Part shown: piece by piece, positions 1-7,000 of the stretch
Layout of the letters: the number at the start of each line of letters is the position of its first letter
Numbering within the stretch: the first letter of the stretch is position 1
From: Kiritimatiellota bacterium
Lineage (GTDB): Bacteria > Verrucomicrobiota > Kiritimatiellia > RFP12 > UBA1067
Length of the DNA stretch: 11,821 nucleotides
Direction: 5' to 3'
Assembly: GCA_009777165.1 (NCBI GenBank)
Contig: WRML01000033.1
Location: 1-11,821, forward strand
Made by a program: the position numbers and the translations under genes
Notes under the pieces: generated by a model
Told to the model about the DNA's origin: nothing
The model's database searches: none
Seen by the model: only the letters and a program-made list of their open reading frames with translations

Positions 1-104
1 GCGGGGGGGGGGGCGGGGGGGGGGGGGGGGGGGTTGCGGGGTGTGGCCGGGGCCCCCCCCAACCCCCCCGCCGCCCCCGCCGCCCGGGGGGGGGGGGGGG
101 GGGG
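1..104. other. Low-complexity poly-G/poly-C contig end
   Basis: The first 104 bases consist almost only of G and C runs: 11 G at 3-13, 19 G at 15-33, 8 C at 53-60 and 19 G at 86-104. The overlapping lyase frame reads through as Pro and Gly strings with no family resemblance, directly after a normal toroid sequence (ending GEYGS). This looks like sequencing or assembly failure at a contig end rather than biology. The lyase sequence left of about 105 should not be used. Confidence 0.75.
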
Positions 105-897
105 AGCCGTACTCGCCGATGCCGGGGTACATCTCGAACATCCCCGCGACGGCGCGGTGCCGGAAGAATTCCGGCGCCATCTCGAAGTAGTCCACCCCCT
201 CGCAGCGGCGCGCGACCTCGCAAAACACCGCCCACTGGTAGATCCAGTAGTTGACGTAGTACCCCTCGCCGAAGCCCCCCCCCGCGCCGCTCAGCGTCAG
301 CGCCGGGGCCGCGCGCTCGGCGAACTCCCGCTCGATCGCGCGGAGCAGCTCCGGCGACCCGGGATCGTCGTGGTACGTCGCGTAGGCGGCGACGCCGTAC
401 CCCCAGTTCTTGTAGCCGTACCAGCCGTTGTGGAACACGCTCCGCTCCTCGTTGACGTTGGCGGCGACGGTGCGCTTGAAGTAGTCAATGAGCTTGGCGC
501 GTTCCTCGGGCGTCCACTGGCCGTGGCAGTGGTCGTACACCACGGCGCACTCGGCGAGGACGGAGCCGAACGGGTTATGCCCCGTGATGATCGGCGCGTC
601 AATCCGCTTCATGGCGAGTCTGACCGCCTCACGCGCGAGCGCGGCGTCCGGCTCGACCGCGTTGACCAGCGAGACGGACATCATCCGCGCATCATCCGGG
701 CTCCCGGGGTTTTGGGCGACCGCCCGCATCCGCCGGAACGCCTCCGCCCGTTCCCCCGCCAGCGCCTTCAGCTCCGCCGCGCTCCCGAAAAGCCTCGGGT
801 GTTCCTCCGGCACCGCATGACGCTCCGCAGCAACAGGGAGCACCGCGCACGACACCGTCAAAACCATCACAAGTGACACACAGGAAATCGTTTTCAT
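1..897 (-). CDS. Exported heparinase II/III-like polysaccharide lyase, 3' end missing
   Basis: Reading leftward from ATG at 897, the frame stays open to base 1, so the gene is truncated by the window edge; about 265 residues (897 to 103) are trustworthy. A signal peptide is visible: MKT, a hydrophobic core to about residue 22, and a likely cleavage after PVAA (24). The mature start HPRLFGSAAEL (33-43) is the usual opening of the (alpha/alpha)-toroid of heparinase II/III and alginate-lyase-like enzymes. Further toroid-like segments are YDHCHGQWTPEERAKL (121-136), HNGWYGYKNWGYG (156-168) and the aromatic-rich GFGEGYYVNYW (208-218). Such enzymes eliminate uronic-acid polysaccharides in the periplasm or outside the cell. 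The C-terminal beta-sheet domain is not in the window, so substrate cannot be inferred. No Shine-Dalgarno is present; a promoter lies immediately upstream. A non-lyase toroid glycosidase remains possible. Confidence 0.72.
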   Translation of the reverse strand, partial: MKTISCVSLVMVLTVSCAVLPVAAERHAVPEEHPRLFGSAAELKALAGERAEAFRRMRAVAQNPGSPDDARMMSVSLVNAVEPDAALAREAVRLAMKRIDAPIITGHNPFGSVLAECAVVYDHCHGQWTPEERAKLIDYFKRTVAANVNEERSVFHNGWYGYKNWGYGVAAYATYHDDPGSPELLRAIEREFAERAAPALTLSGAGGGFGEGYYVNYWIYQWAVFCEVARRCEGVDYFEMAPEFFRHRAVAGMFEMYPGIGEYGSPPPPPPGGGGGGGVGGGPGHTPQPPPPPPRPPPR

Positions 898-904
898 AAA
901 GCGT

Positions 905-933
905 AAAATAACAGGATTGTGTCCAAAATGCAA
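905..933 (-). promoter_or_regulatory. Sigma-70-type promoter abutting the lyase start codon
   Basis: On the minus strand a -35 TTGCAT (933-928) is followed by 17 bases and a -10 TATTTT (910-905), with a TG one base before it (extended -10). The predicted transcription start, about 7 bases further on, falls at about 898-899, next to the ATG at 897. The mRNA would be leaderless or nearly so, which fits the absence of a Shine-Dalgarno sequence. This is pattern matching only. Confidence 0.45.
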
Positions 934-1000
934 GGGGGGAGATAGAGTAATTTAACGTGTCATTGGCACATCTGGTAACAGGGTTGAACGTCCTCGCGTA

Positions 1001-1096
1001 CACGAGAGGGGACCTAAGGGGCCTAGGGGATGCAGGGGGGGGGTAATGTTCTTTTGTCCCCTTCGTCTCCTAAGTCCCCTCGTGAGCCGAAAGGCT
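1001..1096. repeat. Imperfect inverted repeat with 9-nt periodicity, plus a small tetraloop stem
   Basis: The left arm CACGAGAGGGGACCTAAGG (1001-1019) is imperfectly complementary to CCTAAGTCCCCTCGTG (1069-1084). The right side shows exact 9-base spacing: GTCCCCTTC, GTCTCCTAA and GTCCCCTCG start at 1056, 1065 and 1074. The left arm carries CCTA at 1013 and 1022, also 9 apart. A run of 9 G (1035-1043) lies between the arms. Directly beside the element is AGCC-GAAA-GGCT (1085-1096), a 4-bp stem with a GNRA-type loop. The block lies between two leftward genes, 13 nt past the yggS stop, so it could also end yggS transcription, although no clear T-tract follows on the minus strand. Confidence 0.5.
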
Positions 1097-1108
1097 GAAC
1101 GCCTTGCG

Positions 1109-1813
1109 TTAGGGCATGTTCGGGCGATTGCCAAACAGCGCGGTGCCGAGGCGTAGCCACGTCGCGCCTTCCTCGACGGCGATACGGTAGTCGTTGCTCA
1201 TGCCCATCGAGAGGTTCGGCAGCCCGACGGCATATTCGCGTTCCCAGCGGTCGCGCAAGTTGCGTAACGCCACGAACACGGGGCGCGTCTGCTCGGGGTC
1301 GGGGTAGAAGGGCGCGAGTGTCATCAGGCCTGTCCAGGTCAGGTGACGGCACGTCAGCAGGTAGTCAATCACTTCCGGCGCGTGTTCCGGGCGCAAGCCG
1401 TCCTTGCTCGCCTCGCCCGACACATTGATCTCCAGCAGCACCTGAGGGCGGTGGCCCGTCTCCTCGGCGACGTGCTCCAACTGTTCCGCCAGCCGTAGCG
1501 AGTCCAGCGAGTGAATCACCGGAAACAACGCCAGCGCGTGACGGGCCTTGTTGCGTTGCAGATGCCCGACCAGATGCCATTCGGCCCCCCCCACGCATTC
1601 GGGGATTTTCGCGCCCGCCTCCTGCACCTTGTTTTCGCCGAACGTGCGGATGCCCGCCTCCCATGCCTCGCGGACAACATCGGGCCCGTGGGTTTTGGTC
1701 ACCCCGATGATTTCGACCGCATCCGTGCGCCGTCTGGCCTTCGCGCACGCCTCCGCGATGGCGGCCTGAATTTTTTCAAGCGCCTCTGCAACTGGGACAA
1801 ATTCCTTTTCCAT
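1109..1813 (-). CDS. yggS: YggS/PROSC-family PLP homeostasis protein
   Basis: The 234-residue product has the normal length for this family, whose members bind pyridoxal 5'-phosphate without a known catalytic reaction and buffer cytosolic PLP. Family landmarks in order: EIIGVTKTH (34-42) with the PLP-binding lysine K40; FGENKVQEA (58-66); WHLVGHLQRNK (79-89); LLEINVSGEASKDG (126-139); GLMTLAPF (162-169); and the phosphate-binding end LSMGMSNDY (201-209) with EEGATWLRLGTALFG (214-228). The frame is open further upstream to 1870, but the ATG at 1813 is preferred: it matches family length, has GAGGAGG 5 bases upstream, and lies downstream of a good promoter whose transcript would begin near 1840. 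It is divergent from rtcB with 135 bases between the starts. Confidence 0.95.
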   Translation of the reverse strand: MEKEFVPVAEALEKIQAAIAEACAKARRRTDAVEIIGVTKTHGPDVVREAWEAGIRTFGENKVQEAGAKIPECVGGAEWHLVGHLQRNKARHALALFPVIHSLDSLRLAEQLEHVAEETGHRPQVLLEINVSGEASKDGLRPEHAPEVIDYLLTCRHLTWTGLMTLAPFYPDPEQTRPVFVALRNLRDRWEREYAVGLPNLSMGMSNDYRIAVEEGATWLRLGTALFGNRPNMP

Positions 1814-1815
1814 AA

Positions 1816-1825
1816 CCTCCTCCTC
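1816..1825 (-). promoter_or_regulatory. Strong Shine-Dalgarno deciding the yggS start
   Basis: The minus strand reads GAGGAGGAGG from 1825 to 1816, immediately before TT and the ATG at 1813-1811. This very purine-rich site fixes the start at 1813 rather than at the upstream in-frame ATG at 1870. Confidence 0.75.
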
Positions 1826-1846
1826 GTTTGAATCACACGGGGGTCT

Positions 1847-1875
1847 ATTATCGCATATCCCGGGACACACCTCAA
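1847..1875 (-). promoter_or_regulatory. Sigma-70-type promoter for yggS
   Basis: The minus strand carries -35 TTGAGG (1875-1870), a 17-base spacer and -10 GATAAT (1852-1847), with TGC directly before the -10 (extended -10). The predicted transcript starts near 1840, giving a leader of about 27 bases that contains the Shine-Dalgarno. A short palindrome, TGCCGCCGGCA (1885-1895), lies between the -35 elements of this promoter and the divergent rtcB promoter and might be an operator; that last point is speculation. Confidence 0.6.
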
Positions 1876-1906
1876 GAAAACGTTTGCCGCCGGCACCATG
1901 TTTCGC

Positions 1907-1935
1907 TTGCCCCGCATTTCATAAAAGGGTAAACT
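1907..1935 (+). promoter_or_regulatory. Candidate promoter for rtcB-tatD with a very short leader
   Basis: TTGCCC (1907-1912), a 17-base spacer and TAAACT (1930-1935) form a moderate sigma-70-like promoter. Transcription would start near 1942, about 7 bases before the rtcB ATG at 1949, and there is no Shine-Dalgarno in that space. Either translation is near-leaderless or the true promoter lies further upstream. Confidence 0.4.
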
Positions 1936-1948
1936 ATGCCTTCACTTA

Positions 1949-3118
1949 ATGAAAACGTTAGACTTAGGGAACACACCGGTGTTCAGTTATTGCGAGACGC
2001 TGGAGAGCGGGGCGTTGGGGCAGTTGAGGAATCTTGCCCATCACCCGATCGTCAGACACATCGCCGTCATGCCGGATTGCCACAGCGGCTATGGAATGCC
2101 GATTGGCGGCGTGATTGCGTGTGAGGGGGGGGTCATCCCGAATGCGGTCGGTGTGGATATCGGCTGCGGGATGGTCGCTGTCGCGACCACGATCCCGAAG
2201 GCGGCGGCGGAGGATCTGGCGACGAGGCGCAAGCTGCTGGAGGCCTTGAAGCGCGTCGTGCCTGTCGGGGAGGGGAGGGCGCACAAGGCGCCACAGCACT
2301 GGGAGGGCTTCGATGCCCCGCGCGTCCTCCCCTTGGAGGAGCTGGATTACCGCAACCTGGGGACGCTCGGCGGCGGCAACCATTTCATGGAGTTGCAGTC
2401 GAACCGGTCTGGCTTTCTCGTGATGATGGTGCACACGGGATCGCGGAATCTCGGCTACAGGATCTGCAACCATTACCACAAGGAGGCGCTCGCGTATAAC
2501 GAGCGCCATCATCTGGCGCTCCCCGACAAGGAGCTTGCTTTTCTCCCCGAGGACACGGCCCTGTTCCGCGATTACGTGACTGACATGACCTTTGCCATGG
2601 CGTATGCGCAGGAGAACCGGAAACGGATCATGGCGGCGTATGGGGAGGTCATGGCGGAGATCTTCACGGACGACTCCGCGCTTCGTGAAGGCGGCATCAA
2701 CATCCACCATAACTATGCGGGCTTGGAACGCCATTTCGGCAAGGACTACTGGATCCATCGGAAAGGGGCGACCTCCGCATTCAACGGCCAGCCCGGCATC
2801 ATCCCTGGCTCGATGGGGACCAGCTCGTACATCGTGAGGGGCAAGGGCAACCCGCAGTCCATGATGTCCTGCTCCCATGGTGCGGGGCGGGCGATGAGCC
2901 GGACCGAGGCCTCCAAGACGTTGACGCTCCAGCAGTGCGATGCGGCGATGGAGGGGGTCGTGTTCGACCGATGGCAGAGAAGCAAGAGGGACAGGAACCT
3001 GCACGACCTCGGCGAGGCCCCCCAGGCGTACAAGGACATCGACGATGTCATCCGTCAGCAGCTCGACTGCATTGACGTGGTTGATTGCTGCAAACCGCTG
3101 ATGTGCCTGAAAGGGTAG
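1949..3118 (+). CDS. rtcB: RtcB-family RNA ligase, short form
   Basis: RtcB joins RNA 2',3'-cyclic phosphate or 3'-phosphate ends to 5'-hydroxyl ends using GTP and Mn2+, acting in the cytosol in RNA repair or tRNA splicing. The 389-residue product has the hallmarks: MPDCHSGYGMPIGG (41-54); VDIGCGM (69-75) with metal-binding D70 and C73; LGTLGGGNHF (137-146); HTGSRNLG (162-169); HHNYAGLERH (253-262); HRKGATSAF (270-278); IPGSMGTSSY (285-294); and SCSHGAGRAMSR (307-318), where H310 matches the guanylated histidine. The protein is shorter than the roughly 480-residue archaeal tRNA-splicing enzyme and fits the compact bacterial form. The start is chosen by family alignment; another ATG at 1936 is out of frame. 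No archease or rtcA is visible. The stop is 6 bases before tatD, so the two are almost certainly co-transcribed. Confidence 0.95.
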   Translation: MKTLDLGNTPVFSYCETLESGALGQLRNLAHHPIVRHIAVMPDCHSGYGMPIGGVIACEGGVIPNAVGVDIGCGMVAVATTIPKAAAEDLATRRKLLEALKRVVPVGEGRAHKAPQHWEGFDAPRVLPLEELDYRNLGTLGGGNHFMELQSNRSGFLVMMVHTGSRNLGYRICNHYHKEALAYNERHHLALPDKELAFLPEDTALFRDYVTDMTFAMAYAQENRKRIMAAYGEVMAEIFTDDSALREGGINIHHNYAGLERHFGKDYWIHRKGATSAFNGQPGIIPGSMGTSSYIVRGKGNPQSMMSCSHGAGRAMSRTEASKTLTLQQCDAAMEGVVFDRWQRSKRDRNLHDLGEAPQAYKDIDDVIRQQLDCIDVVDCCKPLMCLKG

Positions 3119-3124
3119 CCGGTC

Positions 3125-3913
3125 ATGTTCGACGCGCATGCGCATTTGCAGGACCCGCGCTTGAGCGGGGTGTTTGAGGAGCTGGCACGCAAGGCGAAGG
3201 CGGTGCAGGTCACGGGGGTGTGTTGCTGCGGGACAACCCCGGATGACTGGCACGCGACGGAGGCGGTGGCGAATTACCCCCTCCCGTTCATTGTTGTCCC
3301 CGCGTTCGGCGTTCACCCGTGGTACGTGCGCTTCCTGCCCAGAAACTGGCGCGAGCAGCTGGAGATGTATCTCGACCGTAACCCCGTCGCCGTGGTTGGC
3401 GAGATTGGCCTCGACGGCGTGATGGACGATGTCCCGCTGTCGTTGCAGGAGGAGGTGTTCGAGTGGCAGCTTGGGCTGGCGGAGAGGATCCGCTGTCCGG
3501 TCGTGCTGCACGGCGCGCGCGCATGGGGGCGGTTGGCGGACGTGCTGAAACGCTATGCGCGGCGCATCCCGGGATTTGTCGCGCACGGGTTCGGGGGATC
3601 GGCGGAAATCCTGCGGCAGCTGCTGAACATGGGGGGGTACGTCTCGTTCGCGGGGACGGTCTGCAACACGAACGCCACGAAAGTCCGCGCCGCCGCCAAG
3701 GAAATCCCGGACAGCCAGATCCTGGTCGAGACTGACGCGCCCGACCTGTTCCCGGCCGGGGGGCGCCCCATCGGCATGGGCGCGAACCAAAAGCCCCTCA
3801 ATCATCCCGGCAACCTCAACGTCATCCTGCGCGAGGTCGCCGCGTTGCGCGGCGTTTCGCCCGACGAGCTCTCCGACATCACCGGCGCGAACGCCCGGCG
3901 CATTTTCCTCTGA
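3125..3913 (+). CDS. TatD-family metal-dependent hydrolase (putative nuclease)
   Basis: The 262-residue TIM-barrel protein has the TatD metal-ligand set in order: the N-terminal H5-A-H7 in FDAHAHLQD; GVHPWY (62-67, H64); VGEIGLDG (91-98) with E93; VVLHGARAW (126-134) with H129; GFVAHGFGGS (150-159) with H154; and ILVETDAPDL (199-208) with D204. TatD proteins are cytosolic Mg2+- or Mn2+-dependent nucleases; characterised members act as 3'-5' exonucleases. The cysteine-rich start of strand 2 (GVCCCGTTPDDWH, 31-43) is typical of a subgroup. The ATG follows the rtcB stop by 6 bases without its own clear Shine-Dalgarno, suggesting translational coupling and a shared role in nucleic-acid turnover. 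Exact substrate is unknown, so I give no symbol. Confidence 0.92.
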   Translation: MFDAHAHLQDPRLSGVFEELARKAKAVQVTGVCCCGTTPDDWHATEAVANYPLPFIVVPAFGVHPWYVRFLPRNWREQLEMYLDRNPVAVVGEIGLDGVMDDVPLSLQEEVFEWQLGLAERIRCPVVLHGARAWGRLADVLKRYARRIPGFVAHGFGGSAEILRQLLNMGGYVSFAGTVCNTNATKVRAAAKEIPDSQILVETDAPDLFPAGGRPIGMGANQKPLNHPGNLNVILREVAALRGVSPDELSDITGANARRIFL

Positions 3914-4005
3914 GCGCCGCGACATCCTTATCGTCCTTCACACAACACACTACACAGCGTTTCACAGAGACTTCGTGGGGGCGAATTTTTTTGAAATTCT
4001 TCTGC

Positions 4006-4035
4006 TTGACATTGGGCAAGAGGAAGGTCTATACT
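4006..4035 (+). promoter_or_regulatory. Near-consensus sigma-70 promoter for the giant exported protein
   Basis: Perfect -35 TTGACA (4006-4011), an 18-base spacer and -10 TATACT (4030-4035) give the best promoter in the window. The stretch 3983-4000, containing GAATTT and AAATTC around a T-run, is strongly A/T-rich for this genome and sits where an UP element would be. Transcription from about 4042 would give a 5' leader of about 47 bases before the ATG at 4089. The upstream stretch 3914-3980 contains no gene; it has spaced CACA motifs (3939-3970) but no convincing terminator for tatD. Confidence 0.8.
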
Positions 4036-4075
4036 TGGGACAATTTTGTGATAAGAGGTAATGTTTCAGTTTGAA

Positions 4076-4081
4076 AAGGAG
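4076..4081 (+). promoter_or_regulatory. Shine-Dalgarno of the giant gene
   Basis: AAGGAG ends 7 bases before the ATG at 4089. It decides the start: an in-frame TTG at 4071 would lie inside the leader, with the ribosome site behind it, and would spoil the signal peptide. Confidence 0.8.
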
Positions 4082-4088
4082 AGAACGC

Positions 4089-7000
4089 ATGAAAAAGTGG
4101 TTGAGTGTAGGCTTATTAACAGTCGTGTCCTTCGCCTGTGGCACGAGCCGCCTGATGGCGCAAACGGTCGGTGACATCGGTGATGCCTATATGGTCATCA
4201 CGCTCGGCAACCCAAGCTCAGTCGAATACTGGAGTGACGTGCCTGTCGGCTGGGATTCGCCGGGCGGGTGGCCGGAGGAGTATAAGACAACCAAACTTGT
4301 CTTGAGGCGCGTCGCGCGCAATGTGACTGCCGTCCCCCCCATCCCCGACGACTTCTATCTCGGGGTGTTCGAGGTGACGGTCGGGCAGTTCAAGCAGGTG
4401 ATTCCAGCGTTCAACCCTGCCGGGAAGAACGATACGGAAGCGGCGACGTACGACAACTTTAACGGCGTGGGGAATTACACCGGATTCCTCAGTGCGCTGT
4501 CTGACCGCGTTGACCCCGGCGACTGGCCCACGACGAACCAGGCGTTCGCGCTGCCCCCGGCGGCGCAGTGGGAGTACGCATGCCGTGCCGGATCGCCCGC
4601 GTCATGGAATTATTATTACGGGGATGACCCCACCGCCACAGACCTCGAAAATTACGCATGGTACTTGGATTGTTTCCCGGGGACTGTGAGTGTGCAGGAT
4701 GTCGGCGGGAAAATTCCGAACGACTGGGGCCTGTTCGATATGCTCGGGAACGTCGCGGAGCTGGTCGAGGGTGGTGCGGATGTGTACGGGGGGGCGGTCT
4801 CCGATTCCGCCGCGTACTGTAAGTGCGACACCTCATATCCCCGGGCCCCCGGGAACGCGCCGTTCTGCGGTTTCCGCGTCTACCTCAAACTCCCGACGGA
4901 GTATTTCACGCTGGGCATCACGGACGGGACGCTCGCGCCAAGCGGGGGGAGCTACACGAACGGCCAGATCGTGACCCTCACGGCGGATGCCGCGCCCGCC
5001 AATCAGGAGTTCGACTGCTGGACGGGGGACGTCGCGACCGTGGCGGACGTGTCGGACGCAGTGACCACGCTGGTCATGCCCGGGTCGAACATCACCGTCA
5101 CGGCGACATACCGCTACTTCCCCTACCTGACTGCCGTCAACAGCACGAACAGCGGCTACTACGCGAGCGGCACGACCGTGACCCTCGACGCGAACGCGAC
5201 GAACTTCCCGTGGGCGTTTGCCTGCTGGGAGGGCGACACCGCGACCGTCGCGGATGTGACCGATGAACACACGACGCTGGTCATGCCCGGATCAAACATC
5301 ACCGTCACGGCGACGTACAATCTCTACCGTACCCTGACCGTGGAGATGGGGAACGGCGGCGGCGACTATCTGGAGGGTTCGGTGGTGAACATTTCCGCCA
5401 TCCCCCCCGGGCCGCACCATACGTTCCAGTGGGTGGTCTCGCCCGCCGGGGCTACGGTTGAGATTGCGGACATCACCAGCTGGAATACCACGCTCGTCAT
5501 GCCCGGGGCCGACATCACGCTTACGGCAACCTATCCCCTCATTTATTACCCGCTGACGGTGACGGGGGGCACGGGCAGCGGAAGTTATACGAACGGCCAC
5601 GTCGTGACCGTCACGGCAAACGCCGCGCCAACCGCAATGCACGTGTTCAACGGTTGGGTAGGCGATACACACATTTTGGATAACGCCTTCTCCCCGACGG
5701 CGACCGCGACCGTTGCTGTCGCAGCGAACCTGACCGCCACCTATCGCCCTGTGCAACTCACGACCGCAGACAGGACGTACCTGATTGTGGACTTGGCGGG
5801 CAGCGGGGGGGTCTCCTATACGAACGGGCCGCCTGTGGGGGGGTGGAACGAAACCCACAAGACGGACAAGATGGTGCTCAAAAAGGTTGATCCGGGGACG
5901 TTCACGATGGGTGACAACGTGAGTTATCTGGCGACCTCCCATCAGGTCACGCTCTCGCAGACGTTCTATCTGGGGGTGTATCCGGTGACTCAGGCGCAAT
6001 GGCTGACCGTCCGCGGGCAGTGGCCCGACAGCGGTTACTTCGGGCTGAACCGCGATAAGCGTCCTGTCGAAAACATCCCGTATGCGGCGTTGCGCGGATC
6101 GGATGCGGGGGCGCAGTGGCCGGCGAACGGCGGCATTGACAGCGGATCGTTCATCTCGTCGGTGAGGGGGAAGGCGCTCGGCATTGCCCTCGACCTGCCG
6201 ACGGAGGCGCAGTGGGAGTACGCCTGCCGTGCCGGCTCCACGACGGCGTATTCGTTCGGGAACAACACGGCTGAGCTGGGGGATTATGCCTGGTATGCCA
6301 CGAACAACACGCAGGAGGTCGGCCTGAAACTCCCGAACCCGTGGGGCTTCTACGACATGCACGGCAACGTGGGCGAATGGTGCCTGGACTGGTTTGCCAA
6401 TTATGGTTCTGCGGCACAGACGGATCCCAAGGGGGGGGCCACGGGCGTGGACAGTTCCCGCGCCTGGCGCGGCGGAAGTTTCCAAGGCTCGATCGACACC
6501 TGCACAAGCGCGTACCGGGGGCGGCAAGCCCCGACGAACGGGGTGAGGAACGTCGGTTTCCGCCTGGCGTGGACCGCAGGGGTGGAGTACAATCTCGCCG
6601 TGACCAACGGCGTCGTCAACACGGGGGGGGCCTTCCTCCAAGGCGTACAGATCCCCATCACCGCCGAGGACAGGACCCCCGCGTGGAAGTTCCTGCGCTG
6701 GGAGGTGCTGCCCGCCGGCACGTCGCTCGGCTCATCCTTCAACGCGAACAACGTCAACACCATCGTCACCATGCCCAACCGGGACGTGGCAGTGACCGCC
6801 GTCTATCAGGTCAACGACGGTTACACCGCCCTCACCGTCGTCAACGGGATCGGCAGCACCAACTGCGTCAACGGCACGGTGATCCCCATCGAGGCGGACC
6901 CCCCGGAACCCTGGTACGTGTTCGATGGCTGGACGGGCGACACCGCGGACGTTGACGATGTCACCGCGCCCGTCACGTTCCTCACTGCGGCAGGGGGGGC

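Noticed and set aside
34..876. 280-codon plus-strand frame over the left end
   Set aside because: It begins in the homopolymer junk and is antisense to the lyase, which has a signal peptide and toroid motifs on the minus strand.
1964..3925. 653-codon open frame on the minus strand
   Set aside because: It lies wholly antisense to rtcB and the TatD gene, both firmly identified; its product is Arg/His/Pro-rich with no family resemblance, as expected for a shadow frame in GC-rich DNA.
3936..3980. Third 9-nt-periodic element after tatD
   Set aside because: CACA motifs recur at roughly 10-base spacing, but there is no inverted partner and the spacing is irregular, so I cannot separate it from chance.
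4549..4605. SUMF1 domain 1 as a working formylglycine-generating enzyme
   Set aside because: The AAQWEYACRAG core is present, but the C-terminal catalytic segment is degenerate and the expected cysteine pair is not recognisable.
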